Positions 24,363-36,123 of a stretch of 64,000 bases of DNA are shown here, piece by piece. A model generated the notes under the pieces. That model was not told the DNA's origin. It made no database searches and saw only the letters and a list, made by a program, of their open reading frames with translations. This DNA comes from Edaphochlamys debaryana. Its lineage: Eukaryota; Chlorophyta; Chlorophyceae; Chlamydomonadales. How positions within the stretch are numbered: the stretch's first letter is position 1; every line of letters starts with the position of its first letter. The translations under genes were made by a program, and so were the position numbers. The stretch covers positions 61,201-125,200 of the forward strand of contig JAEHOE010000215.1 of NCBI GenBank assembly GCA_016858145.1, written 5' to 3'.

Positions 24363-26444
24363 TCAACCCAGCTTCTGCTGCTTCCGCGCCAAGTACCGCT
24401 CACGAGCGGACATGACCGACTGGTCATCGTTCCGCCGCTTGCCGCCGGGCCCCGCATCCCCTCCCGCTCCCAGCGCCTCCGCAGCCGCCCCTGCCTGCCC
24501 TGGCGCTGCCGCCGGGGCGGCCCTGCCCTCCGCCTGCGCGCCGCGCGCCGCGTCCTCCGTGGGAAGAGCGGACCCGCTGCGCCCGCCCTTGCGCTCCTCT
24601 TCCCTCCTCGGCCCTGCCCGCTCCCCCTGGCCGGGCCCCCGCTCCTGCTCCTCCCGGCCCCCACCGCCAGCGCCTGCGTCCGGGTCCTCGCTGCCGCTCC
24701 GCGCCCCCTGCTCCTGCTCCCGCCCTTTCTTGGCGCGAAGCGCCTTCTCCGCCTCCAGGCGCAGGATGTCGTATCGGTCCAGCTGGGACAGCACCTTGGC
24801 GGACGGTCCAGGCGCGTCTGTGGGGTCGCGTCCGGCGTGGGGCCAATCGTCATTCGATTCCGCGAGTCAGGATCGGAACGCAGTGCTGCGCGCAAGCAGA
24901 GGGATGTACTGTCCAAGGAAAGAAGAGAGACAAGGGTCGCGGACTAAGTGGCGGCAGGGCCTTTGGGAGAGGAGCAAGCAACCCCCCACCCGCACCACTC
25001 ACCGTCGGCTGCAGGCGAAGCAGACCGGTCCTTTGCCGCTTCCTTGGAGCCCGGCCCTGGCCCTGGCGAACGCGAGCCACGGCCACCCCGCTCCTCCGCC
25101 TCATCATCGCGTTCCTGGGACGGTGGCTTTTCGCCTTCCTCGGTCTTCGCCGTGCCGTACGCCACGTTCTTCGTCAGCAGGTTGGCGTAGAAGTTACCCA
25201 TGTGGCCCACCTTGCGTACATCCTGCTTGGCCTCCTCAGCCTCCCTGCAAAGAATATGGAAGTTTCGGGCTCGTGAGCATGCCTAAACCCTATCTGTCTA
25301 AACCCTTCACGGGTGAGGCCGAGAAGCAGGGAATACCCTCGCCCCTGCGGCCTCGGCTGTGGGCCGCTGTGCGCGTGCTCAAGCCGCGGATGTATGCATG
25401 GCTACAACGCGGCTCCCCGCCCCACCTCTTGCGCTCCTCCTCCTGCCACTTCTTGTCCTCCTCCAGCTTGCGCCTGTACGCTGACGTCACGAACTTCTCC
25501 TTGTCTTCGTACAGGTGGTCCTCCTGCTGCCGCTCCTTGACCATGCGCCGCTCGTACAGCACGTCCTAAGATAGGCAAAGGAAACCTCGTTTGTTCAAGA
25601 GCACTTGTAGAAGACCGTTGCCTCGGCACGTGAGGAGCAGCCGGGCGCGGACGCGCGGACGCCTGGCACCGGTGTGGGTCATGCAGGACCGGGCCCTGGT
25701 GCCTGGCAAAGTGCCTAGAGACCGGCGCACCTGTTCGCGCTTGCGTGCGTTGGCCTGCTCCAGCAGAGACGCGATGTACTTGGACTGGCGCTCCACCTTG
25801 TCCTTCTGCTTGGGCTCCACACGCGCCTGCTGGATGCTGTCGTACACGCCGTCGTAGTCGAACGCGTTGGGGTCCTGCGCCAGAGCGTCCTCGTACATCT
25901 GCTGCACCTGTACGGCGCGATGGAGGAGGTACGACGAAGGGTTAGATAGGCTGGAGGTTGTGGTGGGGCACAGTGCTTCTGGGTTCCGTTGGGAACGGCG
26001 AGGGGTCAGCACGGGCGAGGTTCTATGTATGCTGGCCTCGGCGCTTGGCGTAAACTCTGGGGTGCCGGACAGCTGGAGCGAATGCCATGTGCTAGGACTT
26101 GGGGCGCTGTGTAAGGTGCAGTGCTGAGCCCCAGCCCTCCCCCTGCGGGCGACGGCGACGGCGCCACGCTCGGCCCCCCGGGCCCCCCCCCCGGCCCCCC
26201 CCCGGCCCACCTTGGCCGCCGCACGCTTCTTCTCCGCCTGCCTAGCGATTTGGCGCTCGACGTCCTCCTCCTCTGAATCATCGTCGCCTAACACGTTGCC
26301 TGGAGCAAGCTTGCGAGGAGGAGCGGTGCCCTTCCCTGCCGGAGCATTCGCTAGCTGCACCGGCTTCTTCGGCACAACCTTCTGCAGTCCATACTGGACA
26401 CCTTTCTGTCCAATAAGCGGTCCCTTGCCCGGCTGCTGGCTCAT
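24363..26444 (-). CDS. NSRP1/CCDC55-family nuclear speckle splicing regulatory protein
   Basis: Five exons, 26444-26211, 25907-25731, 25565-25426, 25244-25003, 24817-24363, all phase-compatible (415 aa). The start MSQQPGKGPLIGQKGVQYGL and the block VQQMYEDALAQDPNAFDYDG followed by YDSIQQ are hallmarks of the CCDC55 (DUF2040) domain, at residues about 79-115. Next comes a long Lys/Glu-rich coiled coil (KYIASLLEQANARKREQ, YERRMVKERQQEDHLYEDKE) and the conserved FYANLLTKNVAYG block. An acidic DDDSEEED patch lies near residue 55. The C-terminal 140 residues are low-complexity, ending SARERYLARKQQKLG, a motif typical of the family end. Animal members bind pre-mRNA and alter alternative splicing in nuclear speckles. 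The gene is divergent from the next gene across 335 bp. Confidence 0.9.
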
Positions 26445-26779
26445 GGGCCTCTTGGGCTAGTTTGCCGGGGCCCGGATGTCCGGTCGCTGTCCTTCAAGCA
26501 CAGAAGCAAGTATTCGTTTGCGGACTCTGTGTGTGTATACTTGTGTAGTTAGTATGTAGAGGCGGAACGTCAGCGAACAGAAGAACATGGCACAAAAGGC
26601 TTGGTGCACCGGCAGCACCGCTGACCGCTGACCGATCCCCCTGCACGCGAGCTTGACTTTTCACCATGCTTCTGACGCTCGTTCGGGGCCACTAGGCGCG
26701 CGACGGCCCCGCGCTGACTGGCGACCTTGACCGGAGTGCGCGCGCATAGCTTTTCGCAGCTGGAGCGGTCGCGGCTGGC
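26445..26779. promoter_or_regulatory. Divergent intergenic region, probable bidirectional promoter
   Basis: Start codons of the NSRP1-like gene (26444, -) and the duplicated-domain gene (26780, +) are 335 bp apart in opposite directions, so both promoters and 5' UTRs must fit here unless upstream exons were missed. A lower-GC stretch lies at 26510-26600. No defined element recognised. Confidence 0.55.
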
Positions 26780-28307
26780 ATGGCGGGAGCGGACATCGAG
26801 AACCTTGTGTTCTCCTCATGGAAGGAGGTGATTGGGGACCAACCCGTAAACTCTGGCGCTGGGGCAGCCGGCTCCGTGCGATTGCTGTCCGGGTTGCTCG
26901 ACCGGGTTGCCCACGACGTCAGCTTTGTTCACCCTTGGTACCGGTGACTCTGCTGCACAGGTCAAGCACAAAGCGGAGCCCCACAACTACATCGAGTGAG
27001 TCCCGGCGCGCGTTTGAGCCTGTTTGGCCCAAACATCGCCCTCTGCTGCTGGCAACGGACAGTCAAAGGCGTAGGGCGATTCATCGGGTCGGGCCGACCC
27101 GTCAAAGGCCCGGGCTTCGTCGCCGTGCGAGTGTAGAGAGGGGGGGGGCCCTGGGCACGCCAGTGCCCCCCAGCACGCTTCTGCGCCCAACCAGGTTGGG
27201 CCTCAGCCAGGATGCGCCGCCCCCCACCAGGTTCTTCCTGGTAACCGACACTGGCAACGAGGTCCTGGCCATCAGCGCTGAGGACCACGGCAACTCCCAC
27301 TACATCTACCAGTCCACTGCGGCGTTCAACAAGTATGGGGCCCTCAGCAGCAAGAACCGGGCGGACACCATCAGCTGGTGAGCTGGTGCCGTACGCTGGC
27401 TCTCCAGCCGCAACAGGGAGTGGGACATGGGACAGGACTCTGGGCGCCGGAGCCGTTTCAGGCCCCAGCGGCGTCAGCAAAGCTGCGCGCTGCCAAGGAT
27501 CAGTGCGATGTGTCCGGCGCAGTTCCCGGCCCTGCTGTCCGGAGACGTGACAGGGACACCTTGCCAAGGGTGTGACCCGCTCTCGGTTGGCCGTCCTTCC
27601 CAGGCTGGAGATGGTGGTGAAGGAGTCTCAAGTCAAGGTGGATGGGGAGCTGGCGGAGGAGCTGAAGCACGTGGGCGAGCCCACCCCGGACAACCCACTC
27701 GGGCTGTACTTCACCGCCCACCGGTACGTCCGTGCGCTGCAAAGCATGTCCTGAACAAAAAGCCGAGCCGCAGCTTGCCCCCTTAGAGACCGTTTATCTG
27801 TCTCAAGGGAGGATGGCTTCGTGTAAGTCGTTCCAAGCTGGCCCCGTCCTTCATAACTCAACCCGCCGGACAGGGTGGAGAAGACGTCCAATGCGGACGG
27901 CACGCACACACAGCGCTTCTTCCTGGTGGACCAGTTCGGCACCTCACACCTGGCGGTGGTGGGCGAGGAGAGGGAGACGCGCGATGGACACTACCTCTAC
28001 ATCGCGGTGAGGCCGGGAGCCGCCTCAGCCGACTTGGGTCGGGCCAAAGCGGGATGCGAACGGTCGGGCGGTGGAGTCAATGCATTGTGCAGCTAGCCGG
28101 GTCTGGACGGTGGGGCGCAGGGAAGAAGGAGGGCAGGGGCCACACAGCCATGATCTCAGCGCACCGCGCCCCTCGTGCTTCCCACAGACGGAGGAGTTCG
28201 CGACTCGGTACCCGCTGCACTGCCACGCCCAGAAGGACGTTCTGCACTGGCTGGAGCAGCGGACCATCCACACGGGGCCACACGTGCGGAGGGAACTCGG
28301 GCTGTAG
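26780..28307 (+). CDS. Conserved-looking hypothetical protein with an internal duplicated domain
   Basis: Six exons, 26780-26827, 26961-26995, 27231-27377, 27604-27723, 27874-28006, 28188-28307, all GT-AG and in phase (200 aa). I do not recognise the family. Two segments align: [18 protein letters not shown]...HYIY...WLE (residues about 29-80) and [18 protein letters not shown]...HYLY...WLE (about 132-185). The shared FFLV-D-x2-G, LA, HY-x-Y and WLE positions imply an ancient intragenic duplication of a roughly 55-residue fold. No signal peptide or membrane segment; probably a soluble intracellular protein. Six short exons with clean phases and many aromatic residues support a real gene. The stop is only 46 bp before the next gene's first in-frame ATG. 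Confidence 0.78.
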
Positions 28308-28353
28308 GGGGCATGGTGATTGCGCTGTGGGCCCCCGCGAACTTACCTTGGAC

Positions 28354-31300
28354 ATGCTGCAAGCACCGTATCCCTACCTTGACTACCCTTGCACGCAGGG
28401 CCTCCCTGCGGGTCAAGGAGACGGCGGCAGCCGCCAAACGCCTGAGTCCTCTCTCAGCGGCCTCGGACAGGCGGGGGAGGGCGGCGGCAGCGGCGGCGGC
28501 GGCGGCAGCGGCGGCGGCAGCGGGGGCATGCCGCCGCCCTCGGGCGGGCTCTCGCTGAAGCAGCTGCAGCCTCCCCCTGGGGCCTCCTCCGACGGCCACC
28601 ACCACACCCGCAGCCACAGCCACGGCCACCACTCCCACGGCCACCACGGCCGCAGCTCCCACCACGGAGGCCAGCACAGCTCCCCGGAGCACTCCACGGG
28701 CGCGGGGGCGCCGGCCTTGGCTCGCACCAACTCGGGGTCCGGGCAGGACCCGAACGGCGGGCAGAGCGCCCCCCACAGCCACGCCCCCGGCCCCGGCACC
28801 CCGCCACCGCCGCCCCAGGACGCGTCCTTGCCCGGTCCGCTGCCGCTGCCGCTGCCGCTACCGCTTCCGCCGCTCCTGCACGGCTTTCCGGGCGCAGACC
28901 CCGGCGGGGCTGGGCCTGTGCTGCACAGCCACGGCACGGTCCAGAGCCAACTGCCAGGCCCGGCCCACGCGCCGGGCCAGACGCAGGGGCAGGGCCAAGA
29001 CGCTGGGGGCGGCGCACACGGCCACCCTCACGGTCACAACCACGGCCGCGGGCACGGGCAGGGGCAGGGGCACGGGCAACAATACGCCCCGCCCCACCCC
29101 TCCGCACCGGCCCACGCGGGGCCGGGCAGCGCACCGGAGCCAGCGCCGAGCGCGGCGCAAGGGCCTGGCCCGCAGCTGCCCAGTGCAGACGAGGCAGGGG
29201 GCCTGGCAGCGGCGGCTGCGCAGCTGCAGCAGCAGCAGCAGCAGTTGCAGGCGTATCAAGCGCAGCTGCATGCACAGCTACAGGCGCAAACGGATGCCCA
29301 GGCCCAGGCACAAGCCCAGGCACAAGCCCAGGCCCAGGCACAAGTGCAAGCTCAGGCTCACGTCCACGCGCAGATGCACGTGGCGCATCAGGCCCAGGCC
29401 CAGGCCGCGCATCAGGCCCAGGTGCAAGCGGCACAGCAAGCGGCGCTGCAGGCCGCCCACCAGGTGCAGATGCAGCAGGCGCAGGCCCAGGCCCAGGCCC
29501 AGCAGGCGCAGGCCCAGGCCCAGGCCCAGCAGGCGCAGGCGGTGCAGCAGGCCCAGGCCCAAGCGCAGGCGATGCAGCAGGCCGCCCAGGCGGCCCAGCA
29601 GGCGGTACAGGCCCAGATGCAGCAGGCCCAGCAGGCCCAGATCCAGGCCCAGGCGCAGTCCGCTGCCGCCGCCGCCGTGGCCGCCGCTCAGCAGCAGCAG
29701 CTGCAGGCGCAACAGCAGCAGTTCCAGGTGCACTTCCAGCAGCACTTCCAACAGCAGCTCCAGCTGCAGCTCCAAATGCACGCACAACTCCAGGTGCAGC
29801 AGCAGCAGCCGCCCGCAGCTGGTGGCGCAGCGCCCCGGCCCCCGCTGCCCCCGCAGCCGCCCTTCCCTGGGGCTGCGCCGGTCGCGCCGGCCGGGGCTGG
29901 GGCTGGGGCGCTGCCGGGGAACGGCCCGCTACCGCTACCGCCCCGTCCGCCGCTGCCGCAGGCTCAGACCCTGCAGCAGCAGCACACCTACCAGCAGCTG
30001 CTGCAGAGCGCCACGGCGGCATTCGGAGCGCAGTCCGCGGGCACGGCTGCGGCTGCGGCTCAGCTCCCCGCGGGCTTCCCGTCGCTGCCTGGGGCCAACC
30101 CGGCCTGGCGGCCTGGGGCCCCGACGCCGGGTGCCCCCGGCTTGCCGCCCGCCGCACCAGCGCCGGCCACGTCTGCGCCCTTCGGCTTCCCACTTCCCGC
30201 CGCTGGGGGCGCTGGGTTAGCCACGCCGTCGCCTGCAGCTGCCGCGGGGTTCCTAGGAGCGGCAGGAGGTGCGGGTGTGACCCCGGCCGCGGCCCCGACC
30301 GGCATGGACCTCGGCGGGGTCGGCGCGTGGACGCCAGACTCCCTCTACCCGGGGACGTCGGCCGCCACCCCGGCCTCCGCGTTGTATTCGCAGCCGGCCG
30401 GGCCGCACACCGGCGCACCTCCCTCCGCGGCCTTGCTACCAGGCTCGGCTGCTGCGGGCGCGCTTCCTCTGCCGTTCGGCCCCACGTCCCCGGCTGGGGG
30501 CCTCGTGCCTTCGTCGCCCGGCGCTTTCGGTGCCGGTACGGCGGTGGCGGCTTTGATGCAGCAGCCGTTCGCGCCGCCTGTACGGAAGGACGCAGGCCCA
30601 GGGCACCACGGCGGCCGGGGCGGGGGCCGCGGAGCTGGAAACAAGCACAGGTGCGTCCGGCCCACCATGGATTGCTGCTGCTGGCCTGACTTGGTCGCTT
30701 GAGCTCGAGGCTGTTGACAGGCGGCATGCATACTTTGATCGTCATCACACCGCCAACACAGTCCCCCGTTGTGCCCGTCCTCGTCCTCTTCACGTGTCCT
30801 CTTCGCGTGTCCTGCTTTGCCCCCGATGACAGGCTGGCGGGCGTAGCGGAGGCCGCCCACCAGAAGAAGATGGCCCGCCTGGCCGCGGCGGGCGAGGAGG
30901 CGGTGCGCGCGGCGCAGGGGGCGCACCTCGCCACGCTACGGCACGCGGCGCTCACGGAGGCCACTCAGCAGGAGGCGCTGCGCAAGTCGGTTGCCAGCTG
31001 GGTGCGCGGACAGGTACGGCAGTGTACGGCAGCACGGGATTGTACGGCAGGTGCAGCCGCGCCTTGCCCCTCGGTGGTCCACGCCTGCCCGGCACGGCAA
31101 CCGGCGGCGCTCGGGCGCGTGGCTGTGACCTGCAGTTTGTGCAATGAGACCGCCCCCGGAGTTCCCTTCCGGCTAACACACACGTGATCCCATGTGGTAT
31201 GCAGGTGTCAGAGGAGGAGCAGGCCGTGGGTAGCTCCCACGAGGCTCTTGAGTCCATGCTGGCAGACGCGGACCGCTCAGGCGAGCCGGGCCCCGCCTCG

Positions 31301-34300
31301 GCCTTCCTCTCCGCCAGCCGCCTCGCGGAGCTGTCCCGTCCGGCCGCCGAGGCGGCGGCGGCGGCCGCAGCGGCGTCCTTGCCGGCGCCCGTCTATGACC
31401 CGGTTACGGTCGGGCCGAGCTCCATGACAGCGATCGCCAGGGCCGCCGCCGCGGCGGCCGCGGCGGCGCCGCTGTCGGTCGCGCCGCCGCTGGAGCTGGC
31501 GCCCGCGCCAGCCCCCCCACCCCCGCCTCCGCCACCGCTGCCGAGTCACGAGGAGCAGCTCGCAGCGCTCTCGAGCCTCAAAGCCCTCCTCATGGCGGAT
31601 GATTGGGACGGCACGATAGCGGACGCCACCGGCTCGGCCCCCGCGGCCGACCAAGCCGCCGCGGGCGCCCCGGGCCCTTCGGATGCGTCCATGGCGGATG
31701 CGGCAGCAGCCCAGCCTGCAGCCGACAGCAGGTTGGGCCCGGAGGGCACCGGGGCCGTGGCTGGTCCGGTCAGCGCGGGGGCCTCCGAGCAGGGCCCAGG
31801 GCAAGCGGCTGGGGCGGAGCCGCAGTCTGCACCCAAGCCGGCAGACGGGACAGAGCCCGACGCTGCGGACCGCACGTTAGCAGCGGCAGTAGAATCGGCA
31901 TCAACCGTACCGGACCCAGGGCCGACCCAGGCTTCCAACGGCACAACTGTTCCGTCCAACCAAGCCACCTCTGCTCCGCCCCCAGCACCCACGCCCGCGC
32001 CCGCCACCGATGCGTCCGGGCCCTCCGCAATGGACATCGACACGGCCGCGCCGCCGCCGGGTGTGAGCGGCAGCGCGGACGCTCCGTCCACGGCTTCGGC
32101 CATGGACGTGGATAGTGCACCGCAGGCCGAGGCTGCACCGGGGCCGGCGCCTGAGGCGCAAGTCAAGACGGAGCCAGGCCTCAAACCCGAACCGGAGCCA
32201 GAGCCGGAGCCGGTTCCGTCAAAACCGGCGGGGCCGGTGGGGGAGGCGGCGATGCTGGCGTGCGCGGGCTCGGCGCGGGGCTGGGCCTTCCCGCGCGACG
32301 CGCACCTCGCTCGTCACGGCGTGCGTGCTGCGCTTGAGGCGCTGCGTGAGGTGGCCGCGTTGTGCCCCCCCGTGGCGTCCATGGCCAGCAGCCGGCTGGT
32401 CGACACGGTGGGTTGGGCGTGCAGGGCAGCATGGCCCGGGCGTCATGGGTGGGTGGTGGTGGGACGCAGGGCGAAACGGGATGGCCAAGATGGACGTATT
32501 GTCACGCAGAGATGGTGGGCCATGTGCGGTGTCTTGACGTAGGGCGTTTTCTTGGGCCAAGGGGCTGGGGGCGATGGTTGCAGCGGTCTGGGCTGGGCAG
32601 AAAGGGCGGGGGTAGCTTGGCGTGTCGAACCGCGTGCAAGGGGCCTGGCCTTCGCGTCAGAACTTCCGGCCGTCTCGGGTCCGCCGCCGCCGCCTCGGCT
32701 CAACCTGCTTCTCCCCGCCTGCCGCTTCCCCGCCCGCTCCACAGGTTCAGCAGTACACCTCGCACCCGCACCCCGCCGTGTCGGGCCTTGCCACGGACAT
32801 CCTGCGCCGCTGGCGGGGCGCCATCGCTCACCGCCTCCGCGTGCTGACCGACACACGCGGCCCCGGCGAGGCCAGCACCTCGGGCTCAGGGCTGGGCGGT
32901 GCGCTGGCGTCACCCCACGCGGATGGCGCGGCGCCCGCGGCGGAGCACGCGTTGTCGCTAGCTCAGGCCGGCAGCGCGGGCTCAGGGCTGGGGTCGGACC
33001 TGGACCGCCTAGCCCAGCTGGCGGCGGCGCTACCGCGGCCGCCGGGCGCCGAGGGCGCGGGGGCAGCGGGGCCGCAAGCCTCCACGCCCGCGGCCATGGG
33101 CCCCATGGGGGGTCCGTTCGGGGCGCTCGCCGCGGCGGCAGCGGCTACGCCAACGCCGCCGGCTTTCCCGGGCGCAGGCGCAGGCGCGGCGCTGGCATCG
33201 ACCACTGCGGAGGGCCCGGCACAGGGCGTGCTCGCGCCCCCGCTAGCCGCAGCCGCGGCGGCGGCGGGAGCGGGGCCCGGTGGCATCCCGTCCACGTTTG
33301 CCACGTCAGCACCTTCCGCGCCCGCGCCGGCGGCTGCGGGCGCCGCGAGCTCATCCCCGGCGGCGCCAGGCCTGCCTGCGCCGTCGCCTGCGCTGGCGAC
33401 GCCCCAAGGGGTCTTCGACGCGGTTGCCCCGACCTTGGCGGCGCCGGGGTCCGTTCACACGCCCCAGCTCTTCGCCCGGACGTCCGCCGGTGTGCCGCCG
33501 TCGCCTGTGGCACCGGCGGCGGCGCTGCCGGAGCTTCCGGGAGCGACAGTTGCGGCAGCAGGGCCCAGGCCGGCCGAGCCGACCGTGCCGCCCTTGCCCT
33601 CCCCCGTAGCGACGCCATCGGTCCCCACGCCCATGGCAACGTCGCTGCCCTCGACGTCTGGCGGTACCGGGGTGCTGCCTGGCACGCCTGCGCCGACCGG
33701 CCCCGGCCTCCCGACGGCCAACCTGCCGGTCCCGGCGGCGCAGGCGGCGGCGCTGCTGGCGGCGGCGGGGCAGAGCATGGGCGCGTATCTCAAGTCCGAC
33801 CGCTCCGGCGGCGCCGCCGGAGGGCTGCCGCGCATCTCCTTTACATCCTTGCAGCTGCGCCACCTGCAGGGCCTCGCAGCCGTTACCACCGCCTACCTAG
33901 ACGCGTCCCGGCGAGCTGCCGCCGCCTGCACGGCCGGCGCCCTGGCAGGCGCTGCGGCGGCGGCAGGCGCCGCCGGGGCGCCGGGCCCTGCCGGCGAGGA
34001 CCACGTGGCAGCGGCGGCGGCTGCTCTGGCGAGCATCGAGGAGCATCTGAAGCTCCTGCAGCAGAGCGGGCTGGGCCCGACCCTGGGGCTGGGGGCGCTG
34101 GGCGCGGGCGCGACCCCGCCGCGGCCGCTATTTATGCCCTCGGCGCCGGGGCCGGCGCTTGCGGTGCCGCCCGCAGCTGCCGCCGCGCCGGCTGCCGCGC
34201 CGACGGCCCCTGCGGCCGCCGCCGCGCCTTTGGGAGCTGCCGTGCCGGCGGCCGCCACGGCAACACCCGCGGCCGCCCCGTCGGCTGCTCCTGAGGCTGC

Positions 34301-35072
34301 GCCAGTCCAGGCGCCGGGGCCTACAGCGGAGGCGCCGGCCCCAGTGCCCGCTGCCCTACCGGTTCCCCCACAACCACCGCAGCCGCTGCCGCCGTCCATG
34401 CCCGCGCCGCCTCCCGCGCTTGCCACGCTGGGCGCCGGCGCACCGGCCCTCCCACTGCCGTTGCCGCCGTTGCCGCCACCTGCTGTTGCCGCAATCCCAC
34501 CGCCGCCGCCGCTGGCCGTGGCGCCGCCGCCGCCAGCCTGGCCTCCCGGCTGGCCCCCGGCGGGTTCCCTGCCGCCGCCGCCGCCGCTCGTGACGCCGCC
34601 GCTCCAGATCCAGCCGCTGCAGATCCAGCCGCTGTCGCCAGCGGCGCCGTCGGCCGCCGCCGCGGCGGCGGTGGCTCAGTCCACGACGGCCTTCCTCCAG
34701 GAGCTCCAGCAGCACGTGGCCTCCGCCGCCGCGGCGCAGGCGGGGCTTGCTCCCGGGGGCCTCGCGGGCGTCGGCGCAGGCGCCGGTGCGCCGCCTGGGC
34801 CCCTACCGGCGGCCGCGGGCGCAGCAGCTGCGGCTACGGGGGCAATGGGCGCAGGCGGCGGCGTGGTAGGCCAGGCGGCCGGCGAGGGGGGCTTGGCCGG
34901 CGGCTCAGGGTCTGTGGTTGGAGGGCAGAGCTCTGGGCAGGGGGAGGGCGTGGCGGGCGCTGAGCTGCCGGTGGCCGCACCTGCGGTCGAGGGCGGGAGT
35001 GTGGCTACGGTGGGGGCCGGGGCTGCGGGTGCTAGCGACGCGGCCCAGGGAAACGTCATGGGTGAGGCTTGA
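28354..35072 (+). CDS. Giant low-complexity protein with a TFIIS N-terminal-type (LW) domain
   Basis: Four exons, 28354-30650, 30833-31013, 31205-32407, 32745-35072 (2002 aa). Order: Gly-rich start; His-rich tract (residues about 80-115, [19 protein letters not shown]); Gln/Ala-rich tract (about 289-487); a charged helical block ([18 protein letters not shown]) near 840; Pro/Ala/Gly-rich linkers; then residues about 1175-1255, where [37 protein letters not shown] and TDILRRWRG match the TFIIS N-terminal helical bundle found in TFIIS, Med26, IWS1 and other elongation factors. The domain is split by the last intron in phase 0. The final 750 residues are Ala/Pro/Gly-rich. A nuclear transcription-associated role is inferred from the domain only. 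The start is uncertain: ATG 28354 leaves almost no space after the previous gene; the next in-frame ATG is near 28527. Confidence 0.72.
29218..29815 (+). repeat. Coding Gln/Ala-rich repeat (GCCCAG/CAGGCG hexamers)
   Basis: Degenerate hexamer repeats of CAGGCC/CAGGCG encode about 200 residues dominated by Q and A, interrupted by H, M and V. The tract is open in all three minus-strand frames because of its composition. Confidence 0.9.
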
Positions 35073-36123
35073 TGCCGCAAGGACTCAGTCGCGAGCAGTC
35101 GTTAGGAACAGCTGAGCCTGTGGGGGCAGCTGCCAGTGATTTGCTTTGGGCATCGCGGGGGGCAGGGGGTTGGGCTGCGCAAGTACGTTGGGGGTCTCGC
35201 TCGGGGTGTCGATGGTGATCATTCTCTGCGTTTTGGCGTGGGTGGCAACCTTGACCGAAGCATGTGATGTGGGGTTCTGAGACAATACACGACAAGAGGT
35301 TCCGAGACTGGTTGTAGTGGCTCTCAAGTGATTGTCGGGCGGGGCTCTCAAGAGCGGGTGCCGGCTACAAGAACTGTGCGTGAGGATGTTCCGGGGGGCT
35401 ATCAGGTGACCAGCAATGAACGACGGTTAGACGAGGCGTCAGCTCGCGCAAGGGTTGCAGTCCCCTGCATGCCGAGTCCACAAGCGGGTGTCTGAGTGCT
35501 GGCATGAAGCAAAGCGCAATGCACCGCAGCGTGCGAGGGCACGCTTGGCTTCAGGCCCCCAGCAGTCACCTTGCGGCCGTGGCCAGGGGCAAGGCATCAC
35601 TTGCATCAGGGCAGTAGGGTGAGAGCATATGTGAGCTGGATGTCGGGTTGGACCAGCCGAGCCAGCCCATGCAACATGTAGCCAACCAAGCCGGCGTCCT
35701 GGGGTTTCTGTATCACCGTCTGGGCAGGTGGCTTGTATGCGCCTCGGTACTTGGTACGCTTGACTTCGGCATAGCGGTTCCCGCTGCCAAGCCTCAGACC
35801 TGATCTCCCCAGGGGAGCTCACAACTCAATGAAGGAACTCGCGATAGCTCCAAGCGCTGCCACCAGCGAACGCGGCTCGTTGTGGATTAGGGCTTGGGGG
35901 CAAGCTCACCGCAGACCAACGCACGGCCCATGGGGGTCGAGGTGGGGTGCAGAGCTGCGCGGGTGCGGCAGGTGCGCGGCGGCCGGCGGGTATGGCAGCG
36001 GGTGCCCGCCCTATGTCATGCCCCATCACAGCCATAGGGCGGGAGTTGTTGCGCATGCATCGCCTCGAGGACGTGCACGACAGCGGAGGCGCAAGCGATG
36101 CACATCGAATGCGCGACGTTGTT
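35073..36123. other. Intergenic region, no gene recognised
   Basis: 3' flank of the TFIIS-domain gene and 5' flank of the duplicated MYB segment. A stretch near 35503-35590 loosely resembles 14012-14095. A 127-codon minus-strand frame at 35439-35822 has no supporting motif. Confidence 0.5.

Noticed and set aside
28454..30964. 836-codon open frame on the minus strand
   Set aside because: It mirrors the Gln/Ala/Gly-rich exon on the plus strand; extreme GC removes stops. The plus strand has compatible introns and a recognisable domain downstream, the minus frame has neither.
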